Shown here piece by piece: positions 1 through 9,300 of a DNA stretch of 64,000 bases. The number at the start of each line of letters is the position of its first letter. The stretch's first letter is position 1. Source of the DNA: Hyphomicrobiales bacterium (GTDB lineage Bacteria; Pseudomonadota; Alphaproteobacteria; Rhizobiales; Kaistiaceae); contig JAFKKF010000013.1 of NCBI GenBank assembly GCA_017305635.1, positions 338,992-402,991 of the forward strand, read 5' to 3'. The notes below the pieces were generated by a model, which ran no database searches, was not told the DNA's origin, and saw only the letters and a list, made by a program, of their open reading frames with translations. Both the position numbers and the translations under genes were made by a program.

Positions 1-429
1 GCTGGCACGGTGCTGACGGTCGAGGACGTGGCAAAGACGAAGTCGGCCGGCGGGGAGCTGGTCGTGTCGCCGAATTTCGATGCCAGCGTGATCCGCGCCA
101 CCAAGGTGGCCGGGATGGTTTCCTATCCGGGCGTCTTCACGCCGACGGAGGCCTTCGGCGCGCTCGCCGCCGGCGCCGATGCGCTGAAGTTCTTTCCCGC
201 GGAAGTGCTCGGCGCGGCCGGCGTCAAGGCCATGTCGGCGGTGCTGCCCAAGGGCACGGTGCTGCTCGCGGTCGGCGGGGTCGATGCGTCGAATATCGGC
301 GTCTGGCTGAAGGCGGGCATTGCCGGCTTCGGCATCGGCTCGAGCCTCTTCAAGCCGGGCATGAGCGCGGCGGAAGTCGGCGAGAAGGTGCGGGCGATGG
401 TCGCGGCATATGACGCGGCCATGAGGTAG
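1..429 (+). CDS. dgoA: 2-dehydro-3-deoxy-6-phosphogalactonate aldolase, C-terminal part
   Basis: The gene is cut by the window start: the frame is open from base 1 and the first visible residues (AGTVLTVEDV) match the GAGTV strand found inside KDPG/KDPGal aldolases, so the true start lies outside. The class I aldolase splits 2-keto-3-deoxy-6-phospho(galacto)gluconate into pyruvate and glyceraldehyde 3-phosphate. The Schiff-base lysine is in ADALKFFPAE, and the phosphate-binding end of the barrel is AVGGVDASN and GIGSSLFKPG. The GADALK and WLKAGIAGFGIGSSLFKPG style resembles DgoA more than KdgA. It converges on urtE with 15 bases between stops. Family is certain; galactonate versus gluconate substrate is inferred. 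Confidence 0.85.
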   Translation, partial: AGTVLTVEDVAKTKSAGGELVVSPNFDASVIRATKVAGMVSYPGVFTPTEAFGALAAGADALKFFPAEVLGAAGVKAMSAVLPKGTVLLAVGGVDASNIGVWLKAGIAGFGIGSSLFKPGMSAAEVGEKVRAMVAAYDAAMR

Positions 430-444
430 CCGGCCGCGAGCATC

Positions 445-1146
445 TCACACCGTCAGATGACGCCGGACCTTGTCCGGATCGAGCTCGGCGCGGGTCCCCG
501 AGACGACGATGGCGCCGCGATCCATCACCGCGAAGGTGTCGGCGAGCTCCTGGACGAAATCGAAATATTGCTCGACCAGCAGGATCGCCATGTCGCCGCG
601 CTCGCGCAGCCAGGATATGGCGCGGCCGATGTCCTTGATGATCGAGGGCTGGATGCCCTCGGTCGGCTCGTCGAGGACGAGGAGCTTCGGCCGCGTCACC
701 AGGGCGCGGCCGATTGCCAGTTGCTGCTGCTGGCCGCCTGAGAGGTCGCCGCCGCGGCGGCGCAGCATCCCCTTCAGGACCGGGAAGAGCTCGAAGATAT
801 AGTCCGGGATGTTGCGCTCGGAGCGCTTCAGCTGAGCGAAGCCGGTCTCGAGATTCTCCCTGACGCTGAGGAGCGGGAAGATGTCGCGGCCCTGCGGCAC
901 ATAGGCGATGCCCAGCCGGGCGCGCTCGTGCGGCGCCATGCGGCCGAGCACCGCGCCGTTCATGCGGATCTCGCCGGCGGCGATGGCGCGTTCGCCGATG
1001 ATGGCGCGGAGGAAGCTGGTCTTGCCGACGCCGTTCCGACCCATAAGCGCCGTGACCTTGCCTGCCTCCGCCGACAGCGACACGTGGCGGAGCGCCTGGG
1101 CGGCGCCATAAAAGAGATCGACGTTCCGGGCTTCCAGCGTGCTCAT
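445..1146 (-). CDS. urtE: Urea ABC transporter ATP-binding protein UrtE
   Basis: 233-residue ABC ATPase of the branched-chain amino-acid/urea (LivF-like) type, one of two ATPases that drive urea import through UrtBC. Visible motifs: Walker A GRNGVGKTS, signature LSGGQQQQLAIGRAL, Walker B KLLVLDEPTEGIQPSI, with the Q-loop in YVPQGRDIFP. The tail after LDEPTEGIQPS (IIKDI) is typical of UrtE. The start at MSTLEARN is chosen because its ATG overlaps the urtD stop by 4 bases (ATGA), implying translational coupling; a longer open frame upstream is the urtD shadow. It is the last gene of urtABCDE; no urease genes follow in this window. Confidence 0.95.
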   Translation of the reverse strand: MSTLEARNVDLFYGAAQALRHVSLSAEAGKVTALMGRNGVGKTSFLRAIIGERAIAAGEIRMNGAVLGRMAPHERARLGIAYVPQGRDIFPLLSVRENLETGFAQLKRSERNIPDYIFELFPVLKGMLRRRGGDLSGGQQQQLAIGRALVTRPKLLVLDEPTEGIQPSIIKDIGRAISWLRERGDMAILLVEQYFDFVQELADTFAVMDRGAIVVSGTRAELDPDKVRRHLTV

Positions 1147-1895
1147 CGGCCGAGATAGACCTCGATGACCCTCGGATCGGCGGAGACGTGATCGAGGGAG
1201 CCCTCGGAAATGACCGAACCCTCGTGGAGCACGGTGACCTTCACCTCGAGCGAGCGGACGAAGGCCATGTCGTGCTCCACCACGACGACGGACTTCTCCT
1301 TCGCGATCTCCCTGAGAAGGACCGCGGTCGCCTCGGTCTCGGCATCGGTCATGCCGGCGGCGGGCTCGTCGACGAGGAGCAGCTTCGGCTCCTGTGCGAG
1401 CAGCATACCGATCTCGAGCCATTGCTTCTGGCCGTGGCTGAGGAAAGCGGCACGCACGTTCCGCCGCTCGGCCAGACGTACGGTTTCGAGGATCTGTTCG
1501 ATGCGTTCCTTCTCGGAAGGCGTCCGCGTGCCGAATATGGCGGTGAAGGGCCGGCGCCCATCGACAAGCGCGAGCTCGAGATTGTCCCAGACGGTATGGC
1601 TCTCGAAGACCGTCGGCTTCTGGAACTTGCGGCCGATGCCGAGGGAAGCGATCGAAGCCTCGTCGAGCTTCGTCAGATCCACGGTCCCGTCGAAATAGAC
1701 GTCGCCTTCGTCGGGACGCGTCTTGCCGGTGACGACGTCCATCATGGTGGTCTTGCCGGCGCCGTTCGGGCCGATGATGGCGCGCATCTCGCCGGGCTCG
1801 ATGACCAGAGACAATTCGTTCAGCGCACGGAAGCCGTCGAAGGAGACGGAGACACCGTCGAGATAGAGGACGGAGCGGGCAGCCTTCTCGTTCAT
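1143..1895 (-). CDS. urtD: Urea ABC transporter ATP-binding protein UrtD
   Basis: 250-residue LivG-type ATPase, partner of UrtE in the urea importer. Walker A GPNGAGKTTMMD, Walker B PKLLLVDEPAAGMTDAET and an H-loop histidine in VVVVEHDMAFVR are present. The signature is degenerate, LSHGQKQWLEIGMLL, with His replacing the second residue of the usual LSGGQ; LSHGQKQWLEIGM is normal in UrtD and supports the assignment. The stop overlaps urtE by 4 bases and the start lies 5 bases after urtC, so the gene sits inside a tightly packed operon. Confidence 0.95.
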   Translation of the reverse strand: MNEKAARSVLYLDGVSVSFDGFRALNELSLVIEPGEMRAIIGPNGAGKTTMMDVVTGKTRPDEGDVYFDGTVDLTKLDEASIASLGIGRKFQKPTVFESHTVWDNLELALVDGRRPFTAIFGTRTPSEKERIEQILETVRLAERRNVRAAFLSHGQKQWLEIGMLLAQEPKLLLVDEPAAGMTDAETEATAVLLREIAKEKSVVVVEHDMAFVRSLEVKVTVLHEGSVISEGSLDHVSADPRVIEVYLGR

Positions 1896-1900
1896 GGCCC

Positions 1901-3085
1901 CTACTCCGCCGCTGCCGGATTGGTGACCGCCGGGCCGATATCCTCGCGGGCGGCGGTGGTGAGCGGGGGCGTCGGCTCGACCGGCCGCCGCTCGCGGCGG
2001 AGGAACCCGGCGAGCGTCCCGACGATGCCCTTCGGGAGCAGCAGCGTGACGAGCACGAAGAGGCCGCCGAGCATGAAGGGCCAGTATTGCGCGAGCGTGC
2101 CAGTGGTGAAGTAGCTCTTCATGAAGTTGACGAGCAGCGCGCCGACGATCGGTCCGACCAGCGTGCCGCGCCCGCCGACGGCGACCCAGATGACCACCTC
2201 GATGGAGTTGGCTGGCGCGAACTCGCTCGGATTGATGATGCCGACCTGGGGCACGTAGAGGGCGCCGGCAATGCCCGCCATGACGGCGGAGAGCACCCAG
2301 GCGACAAGCTTGTAGTTCTCGACCCGGTAGCCGATGAATCGCGTCCGGCTCTCGGCGTCGCGGATGGCGACGAGCACCTTGCCGAACTTCGAGGCGACGA
2401 GCGCGCAGCAGATGAGGAAGAAGAGCGCGAGCATCAGCGCAGTAGTTGCGAAGAGCATGGCGCGCGTCCCGTCGGCCTGGATGTTGTAGCCGAGGATGTC
2501 CTTGAAATCGGTGAGGCCGTTATTGCCGCCGAAGCCGAGGTCGTTGCGGAAGAAGGCGAGCTGCAGGGCGAAGGTCATGGCCTGCGTGATGATCGAGAGA
2601 TAGACGCCGGTCACGCGGCTGCGGAAGGCAAACCAGCCGAAGACGAAGGCGAGAATGCCCGGCACCAGGATGATCATCAGCGCGGCATAGGGGAAATGCT
2701 CGAAGCCGTACCAGGCGTAGGGCAGCTCCTTCCAGTTCAGGAACACCATGAAGTCGGGCAGCTCGGCATTGCCGTAGACGCCGCGCGAGCCGATCTGGCG
2801 CATCAGGTACATGCCCATGGCGTAGCCGCCGAGGGCAAAGAAGGCGCCGTGGCCGAGCGAGAGGATGCCGACGAAGCCCCAGACGAGATCGATGGAAAGC
2901 GCGAGCAGCGCGAAGGAGAGGTACTTGCCGACGAGCGAGACGAGGTAGGTCGGCACATGCCAGGCGCTGTCCGGCGAAACGGCGAGGTTGAGGACGGGAA
3001 CGAGGATCGCGGTGGCGACGAGGACGAGGATGACCAGCCCGGCGCGCCAGTCGAGACCGTTCCTGAGGAAGCGCCCGACGATCAT
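1901..3085 (-). CDS. urtC: Urea ABC transporter permease UrtC
   Basis: 394-residue inner-membrane permease of the LivM type. About ten hydrophobic segments are visible, and the family loop DLVWGFVGILSLGHGAFFALGGYAMGMYL lies near residues 65-93. With UrtB it forms the urea channel. The insert with YAWYGFEHFPYAAL between the early membrane segments and the GFGGNNGLTDF stretch are characteristic of UrtC. The ATG overlaps the urtB stop by 4 bases (3082-3085), so it is probably translationally coupled. The last ~30 residues are hydrophilic, rich in Pro, Thr and Ala, and probably cytoplasmic. Confidence 0.94.
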   Translation of the reverse strand: MIVGRFLRNGLDWRAGLVILVLVATAILVPVLNLAVSPDSAWHVPTYLVSLVGKYLSFALLALSIDLVWGFVGILSLGHGAFFALGGYAMGMYLMRQIGSRGVYGNAELPDFMVFLNWKELPYAWYGFEHFPYAALMIILVPGILAFVFGWFAFRSRVTGVYLSIITQAMTFALQLAFFRNDLGFGGNNGLTDFKDILGYNIQADGTRAMLFATTALMLALFFLICCALVASKFGKVLVAIRDAESRTRFIGYRVENYKLVAWVLSAVMAGIAGALYVPQVGIINPSEFAPANSIEVVIWVAVGGRGTLVGPIVGALLVNFMKSYFTTGTLAQYWPFMLGGLFVLVTLLLPKGIVGTLAGFLRRERRPVEPTPPLTTAAREDIGPAVTNPAAAE

Positions 3086-4689
3086 GCTTCCACCGCCCGG
3101 CCGCGGAGCGCGAAGAGGCCGCGCGGGCGCCGCTGGATGAAGAGGATGATGAAGATCAGCACCAAGATCTTGCCAAGCACGGCACCGGCATAGGGTTCGA
3201 GCAGCTTGTTGACGATGCCGAGCGACATGGCGCCGACGAGCGTGCCCCAGAGGTTGCCGACGCCGCCGAAGACCACGACCATGAAGGAGTCGATGATGTA
3301 GCCCTGGCCGAGGTTGGGGCTGACATTGTCGATCTGCGAGAGCGCGACGCCGGCAATGCCGGCAATGCCCGAGCCGAGGCCGAAGGTGAGCGCGTCGACG
3401 CGCGGCGTGCGGATGCCCATGGCCGAAGCCATGGCGCGGTTCTGGGTGACGGCGCGCATCTGCAGGCCGAGCGGCGTCTGCTTGAGGATCAGCATGAGCG
3501 CCACGAAGACCGCGATCGCGAAGACGAAGATCCAGAGGCGCCCGTAGCCGATCGAGAGCTGGCCGAGGTCGAAGGAGCCGGACATCCAGGAGGGGCTGCC
3601 GACCTCGACGTTGTTGGCGCCGAAATAGAGGCGCACCGCCTGCTGGATGATGAGCGACAGGCCCCAGGTGGCGAGCAGCGTCTCGAGCGGCCGGCCATAG
3701 AGGAAGCGGATGATGGTGCGCTCGATCAGTATGCCGATGGCGCCGGCGACGACGAAGGCGAAGGGCAGCGCGATGATCAGCGACCAGTCGAAGAGCCAGG
3801 GCGCGCTTTGGCGGATGATGTTCTGGACGACGAAGGTCGTGTAGGCGCCGAGCATGACCATCTCGCCATGGGCCATGTTGATGACGCCCATCACGCCGAA
3901 GGTGATGGCGAGGCCGATGGCCGCGAGCAGGAGGACCGAGCCGAGCGACAGGCCGTAGATGATGTTCTGGACGGCACCCCAGACGGCAAGCTCGCTCTGG
4001 ATGGAGGTCACCGCGCTTTCGGCGGCTTCCTTCGCTTTGCCTTCCGCAGAGGCGGCGAAGGCGGCGAGGATGGCCATGCTGCCCTGATCGCCGCGGGCCT
4101 TCAGGGTCGCGATGGCGGAGAGCTTGTCCTCCTCGGGACGGTCGGAATTGAGGACGGCCACCGCGCGGGCTTCGCGCATGAGCTTGGCGATGCCGGCATC
4201 GGTCTCCCTGGCGATCGCCGTGTCGAGGAGCGGAATCGATTTCGGGTCGCCGGACTTGAAGACCGCCTCGGCGGCGGCACGGCGGGTCGCGATGTCCGGG
4301 CTGAGGAGCGTCAGCGAGCCGAGCGCGGTTCGCAGGATCCCTCGAATCTTGTTGTTGACCTTGATCTTCTCGACCGCGTCAGGAGCGACCTCGCCGGCGG
4401 CGGCCCTGGTGACGGGATCGGCGAGCGTCAGGCCACTGGCGGATTTCGTTCCGATGAAGACGAGATTGTCGGCCTTGCGGACGTAGAGGTCGCCGTTGGC
4501 GAGGGCCTCTAGGGTGGCGGCGGCAGCGGGATCGCCGGTGGCGACGATCGCGGCGATCTGCTTCTCGAGATCGGCATAGCTGCCCTGGCCGAGGCCGTTG
4601 ACCAGTTCCTCGAGATCGGCCGCGGAGGCCGGCGCCGCCAGGAAGGGGACGGCGAGGAAAAAGGCGAGCAGGATCAGGAAGCGGCGCAT
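3082..4689 (-). CDS. urtB: Urea ABC transporter permease UrtB
   Basis: 535-residue permease of the LivH type. A signal-like segment (MRRFLILLAFFLAVPFLAAPASA) comes first, followed by a soluble helical domain of about 210 residues (HEAT-like, Ala-rich), then the membrane core from about residue 240 with GLAITFGVMGVINMAHGEMVMLGAY and a later GVGNLWGTLVGA. The N-terminal extracytoplasmic domain is normal for UrtB and distinguishes it from LivH, which is about 300 residues. The gene is 70 bases downstream of urtA, and a stem-loop lies in that gap. It pairs with UrtC. Confidence 0.94.
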   Translation of the reverse strand: MRRFLILLAFFLAVPFLAAPASAADLEELVNGLGQGSYADLEKQIAAIVATGDPAAAATLEALANGDLYVRKADNLVFIGTKSASGLTLADPVTRAAAGEVAPDAVEKIKVNNKIRGILRTALGSLTLLSPDIATRRAAAEAVFKSGDPKSIPLLDTAIARETDAGIAKLMREARAVAVLNSDRPEEDKLSAIATLKARGDQGSMAILAAFAASAEGKAKEAAESAVTSIQSELAVWGAVQNIIYGLSLGSVLLLAAIGLAITFGVMGVINMAHGEMVMLGAYTTFVVQNIIRQSAPWLFDWSLIIALPFAFVVAGAIGILIERTIIRFLYGRPLETLLATWGLSLIIQQAVRLYFGANNVEVGSPSWMSGSFDLGQLSIGYGRLWIFVFAIAVFVALMLILKQTPLGLQMRAVTQNRAMASAMGIRTPRVDALTFGLGSGIAGIAGVALSQIDNVSPNLGQGYIIDSFMVVVFGGVGNLWGTLVGAMSLGIVNKLLEPYAGAVLGKILVLIFIILFIQRRPRGLFALRGRAVEA

Positions 4690-4719
4690 CGGCCTTCAAG
4701 CGCTGGGTGGAAAAGGAGA

Positions 4720-4746
4720 TCGGGGAGGCCGCGGAGGTCTCCCCGA
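4720..4746 (-). terminator. Stem-loop between urtA and urtB
   Basis: Eight-base inverted repeat (TCGGGGAG / CTCCCCGA) with an 11-base loop in the 70-base urtA-urtB gap. On the minus strand it is followed, after a short gap, by TTTT. It could act as a weak terminator or as an mRNA 3'-end stabiliser that keeps urtA transcript in excess over urtBCDE, as is known for other binding-protein operons. The function is inferred. Confidence 0.5.
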
Positions 4747-4759
4747 CCGCATGCGAGGA

Positions 4760-6061
4760 CTAGGAGCCCTTGCCGCCGCACTTGCCCGTCGCGACGTTGA
4801 AGTTTCCGCAGGACAGCGGGGCGCGCCAGTCGGAGATCAGGTCCTTGGAGTCGGGCAGGAAATCCGACCACTCGTCGCCGACGACGAGGCCCGGGGTCTT
4901 CCACACCACGTCGAACTGGCCGTCGGCCTGGATCTCGCCGATATAGACCGGCTTGGTGATGTGGTGGTTGGGCATGACCGTGGCGAAGCCGCCGGTCAGG
5001 TTCGGCACCGAGACGCCGATGAGGGCATCGATGACCGCGTCGGAATTGGTGGTGCCGGCCTTCTCGGCGGCCTTCACCCAGGCATTGAAGCCGATATAGG
5101 TGGCTTCCATCGGGTCGTTGGTGGTGCGCTTGTCATTACCGATGAACTTGTGCCAGTCGGCGATGAACTGCGCATTCTCCGACGTGTCGATGGACTCGAA
5201 GTAGTTCCATGCCGCGAGGTGGCCGACGAGCGGGCCGGTATCGAGGCCGGCGAGCTCTTCCTCGCCCACCGAGAAGGCGACGACCGGGATGTCCTCGGCC
5301 TTGATGCCCTGGTTGCCGAGCTCCTTGTAGAAGGGCACGTTGGCATCGCCGTTCACGGTCGAGACCACCGCCGTCTTCTTGCCGGCCGAGCCGAACTTCT
5401 TGATCGCCGCGACTTCGGTCTGCCAGTCGGAGAAGCCGAAGGGCGTGTAGTTGATCATGATGTCCTCCTCGGCGACGCCCCTCGACTTGAGGTACGCCTC
5501 GAGGATCTTGTTGGTGGTGCGCGGATAGACGTAGTCGGTGCCTTCGAGCACCCAGCGCTTCACGGCGCCGCCTTCATCGCTCATCAGGTAGTCGACGGCC
5601 GGGATCGCCTGCTGGTTCGGCGCGGCGCCGGTGTAGAAGACGTTGCGCTCGGATTCCTCGCCCTCGTACTGGACTGGGTAGAAGAGGATCGAATCTAGCT
5701 CCTTGAAGACCGGCAGCACGGACTTGCGCGATACCGAGGTCCAGCAGCCGAAGACGGCCGCGACCTTGTCCTGGCTGATCAGCTCGCGCGCCTTCTCGGC
5801 GAAGAGCGGCCAGTTGGATGCCGGATCGACGACCACGGCCTCGAGCTTCTTGCCGAGGACGCCGCCCTTCTTGTTCTGCTCGTCGATGAGGAAGAGGACG
5901 GTGTCCTTCAGCGTCGTCTCGGAAATCGCCATGGTGCCAGAGAGCGAGTGCAGGACGCCGATCTTGATCGTATCGTCGGCGGCGAAGGCCGCCGTCGCCA
6001 GCGGCAGCGCCAGTGCCGCGCCGGCCAGTGCGCCGAAAGCCCGGCGGGTCATCATCTTCAT
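4760..6061 (-). CDS. urtA: Urea ABC transporter substrate-binding protein UrtA
   Basis: 433-residue periplasmic binding protein that captures urea (or short amides) for UrtBCDE. The start at MKMMTRRAF is chosen because a GGGGAG ribosome site lies about 10 bases upstream and because a signal sequence follows directly (RR-x-F then ALAGAALALPLATAAFA, cleavage near AFA-ADD; the twin Arg suggests possible Tat export). The mature protein begins DTIKIGVLHSLSGTMAISE, and VFGCWTSVSRKSVLPVF and LFYPVQYEGEE are diagnostic for UrtA as opposed to other type I binding proteins. It is the first gene of urtABCDE and diverges from the sensor kinase gene. Confidence 0.96.
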   Translation of the reverse strand: MKMMTRRAFGALAGAALALPLATAAFAADDTIKIGVLHSLSGTMAISETTLKDTVLFLIDEQNKKGGVLGKKLEAVVVDPASNWPLFAEKARELISQDKVAAVFGCWTSVSRKSVLPVFKELDSILFYPVQYEGEESERNVFYTGAAPNQQAIPAVDYLMSDEGGAVKRWVLEGTDYVYPRTTNKILEAYLKSRGVAEEDIMINYTPFGFSDWQTEVAAIKKFGSAGKKTAVVSTVNGDANVPFYKELGNQGIKAEDIPVVAFSVGEEELAGLDTGPLVGHLAAWNYFESIDTSENAQFIADWHKFIGNDKRTTNDPMEATYIGFNAWVKAAEKAGTTNSDAVIDALIGVSVPNLTGGFATVMPNHHITKPVYIGEIQADGQFDVVWKTPGLVVGDEWSDFLPDSKDLISDWRAPLSCGNFNVATGKCGGKGS

Positions 6062-6375
6062 GCGGGTACTCCCCTGTTTCACCCCGGCCTGCCCCGCAGG
6101 CCTCGTGGTTTCTCGCGAACCGGCCGGCGGCCGCGGAGACCGGCACATGCGATGCATGGGAGGTGCCGGCTCCGGGCGCGATGGCCGTCCGGGGGAGACT
6201 GTCCGCCACTTCGTGCAGTGCAGCATATACGTCGATTGACGTAGGGCCGACTGCCCAGGGAAGGGTCAGGCGATCTCACGCAAAGTGCGGCCGGCCGCGG
6301 CGCGATGATCAAGACTGCGCCACGGTGCGCTGCAAAAAGGCAGGACGGCAGGAAGGGGCCCCGGCGGCAACGGCG
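6062..6375. promoter_or_regulatory. Divergent control region urtA / sensor kinase
   Basis: No gene is supported in these 314 bases. A dyad TACGTC-gatt-GACGTA at 6228-6243 is the clearest symmetric site and could be an operator for the neighbouring LuxR-type response regulator, given its place between urtA and the kinase gene. AT-rich CATATA overlaps it on the left. I could not place a convincing -35/-10 pair for either direction. The link to urea regulation is inference from position only. Confidence 0.35.
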
Positions 6376-9300
6376 ATGACAGGCAGGCAAAGGATCGTCC
6401 CCGTCCGCCGGGAGTACAATCGCTGGGTCGCGAACCAGACGCTGGAGGACTATGCGCTCCGCTTCACGGCGAAGAGCGCGCGCCGCTGGTCGACCCCGCG
6501 CGTGGCGCAGACCGCGATCGGGGCGATCTCGTTCCTCGCCCTCGAGGCCATCGGCGGCTCGATCACCCTGTCCTACGGCGTCACCAACACGATCGCGGCG
6601 ACCATCGTCGCCGGCCTCCTCCTCTTCCTCACCGGCATCCCGATCAGCCGCTATGCGTCACGCTACGGCGTCGACATCGACCTGCTCACCCGCGGCGCCG
6701 GGTTCGGATATATCGGCTCGACGGTGACCTCGCTCGTCTACGCGACCTTCACCTTCATCCTCTTCGCCATCGAAGCCTCGATCATGTCGACGGCGCTCCA
6801 GGTCTGCTTCGGCGTGCCGCTCTGGCTCGGCTATGTGATCAGCGCCGTCGTCGTCATTCCGCTGGTCACCCACGGCATGACGCGCATCAGCCGCTTCCAG
6901 ATCATCACCCAGCCGCTCTGGATCATCCTCAACATCCTGCCGGTCGGCTTCATCGCGATGCAGGACTGGTCGGCCTTCCCGGCCTGGCTCGCCTTTCCCG
7001 GCTCGCATGGCGGCGAGCCGGGCTTCGATCTCCTGAAGTTCGGCGCGGCGGCCTCGGTGATCCTCGCGCTCATGCCGCAGATCGGCGAGCAGGTGGACGT
7101 ACTCCGCTTCCTGCCGCCGGAGCGCGCCGCCCGGCGCCGCGGCCGCATCGCGGCGATGCTCGCCGGGCCGGGCTGGGTGATCCTCGGCGCGCCGAAGCTC
7201 CTCTTCGGCTCTTTCCTCGCAGTGCTGGCGCTCCGCCACGGCGTCCCGGCGGAGCATGCCGCCGAACCGGCGCAGATGTACCGCATCGCCTTCGGCTACG
7301 TGATCCCGTGGGATGATTTCGTGCTGCTCCTCACCGCCGCGTTCGTGGTGGTGTCGCAGCTCAAGATCAACGTGATGAACGCCTACGCCGGGTCGCTCGC
7401 CTGGTCGAACTTCTTCTCGCGGCTGACCCACAGCCATCCGGGACGTGTGGTGTGGCTGGTCTTCAACGTCGCCATCGCCCTCGTCCTGATGGAGCTCGGC
7501 ATCTACACCGCGCTCGAGAAGACGCTCAGCTTCTTCTCGGTGGTGGCGGTCGCCTGGCTCGGCACCATCGTCGCCGACCTCGTCATCAACAAGCCGCTTG
7601 GCCTCAGCCCGGCGGGCATCGAGTTCAAGCGCGCGCACCTCTATGACGTCAATCCGGTCGGCATCGGCTCGATGGCGATCGCGGGCATCGTCGCGCTCAT
7701 GGCCGCGGCCGGGCTGCTCGGCACGGTGCCGCAGGCGCTGGCGCCCTTCATCGCGCTGATCCTCTCGCTCGTCGCGGCGCCGGCGATCGCCTGGGCGACG
7801 CGCGGGCGCTACTACCTCGCGCGCAAGCCCCGCGCGCGATGGAAGGAGCGCACGGAGTTCCGCTGCACCGTCTGCGAGCATCATTTCGAGCCCGAGGACA
7901 CGGCCTATTGCCCGGCCTATTCGGGGCCGATCTGCTCGCTCTGCTGCTCGCTCGACGCCCGCTGCCACGATCTCTGCAAGCCCGATGCGCGGCTCGCCAC
8001 GCAGGCGCGGCGCGCGGTCGCGGCGACCCTGCCGGAATGGGTGACGGCGCAGATCAGCCCGCGGCTCGCACAATATGCCGGCGTCCTCTTCCTCCTCATG
8101 GCGGGCATCAGCCTCGTCCTCTGGCTCATCCATTTCCAGGTCAGCTCCGTCGCCCCCCTCTATGCCGACGTCGTCACCAAGTCGCTGTGGGCGGCCTTCT
8201 TCATTCTCCTGATCCTTGCCGGGATCAGCGCCTGGTTCTTCGTGCTGGCGCAGGAGAGCCGGCGCGTGGCACAGGAGGAGACGGCGCGCCAGACCGCCCT
8301 CCTCCTCCGCGAGATCGAGGCACACCGGAAGACCGACGCGGCGCTGCAGAAGGCGAAGGAGGCGGCGGAAGCGGCCAACCAGGCAAAGAGCCGATACCTC
8401 GTCGGCCTCAGCCACGAATTGCGGACGCCGCTCAACTCGGTCTTTGGCTACGCCCAGGTGCTCGAGCGCGACGGCGCGATATCGGATGCGCAGCAGGGCC
8501 GCGTGCGCGTCATCCGCCGCAGCGCCGAGCATCTCTCCGGCCTCATCGACGGGCTTCTCGAAATATCCAAGATCGAGACCGGGCGCCTGCAGCTCAATCG
8601 CAACGAAGTGCGGCTTGACGACCTCCTCGGCCAGGTAGTCGAGATGTTCCGGCCGCAGGCGGAGGCAAAGGGCCTTGCCTTCGACTACGAGCCGGCGGGG
8701 AACCTGCCGGAGACCGTCCACACCGACGAGAAGCGGCTCCGCCAGATCCTCATCAACCTCCTCTCCAACGCCATCAAGTTCACCGACAAGGGCCGCATCG
8801 GCCTCGCCATCGCCTATCGCAGCCAGGTGGCGACGATCACGGTGAGCGATACCGGTGCGGGCATCCCGGCGGACGAGCTCGAACGCATCTTCGAGCCGTT
8901 CGAGCGTGGCGATCCGGCCCGCACGCTCCTCGTGCCGGGCACCGGCCTCGGCCTCACCATCGTGAAGATGCTCTGCCAGCTCATGGGCGGCGATGTGACC
9001 GTGCGAAGCGCACCCGGCCAGGGCAGCGCCTTCGCGGTGCGCCTTATGCTTGCGGCCGGACCGAAGCCGGTCTCGGCTCCCGTTCCCGCCCGCCGGATCA
9101 CCGGCTATGCGGGCGCGCGGCGGACGATCTTCGTGGTCGACGACGACGGCGACCAGCGCGACCTGGCGCGCGAGCTGCTCGCGCCGCTCGGCTTCACGGT
9201 GCTGACGGCGACCGACGGCGCGCAATGCTTCGCGCTCGCGCGCGACCTCAGGCCCGACCTCTTCCTCCTCGACATCTCCATGCCGGGGATGAACGGCTGG

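Noticed and set aside
1147..1422. Longer N-terminus for UrtE
   Set aside because: The extra 92 codons are a frame shadow of urtD; the ATG at 1146 gives the normal UrtE start and a 4-base overlap.
1143..1895. Broken signature motif in UrtD (LSHGQ)
   Set aside because: LSHGQKQWLEIGM is the standard UrtD sequence, not a defect.
3082..4689. UrtB of 535 residues as an unusual fusion
   Set aside because: An N-terminal extracytoplasmic domain of about 200 residues is the normal architecture of UrtB.
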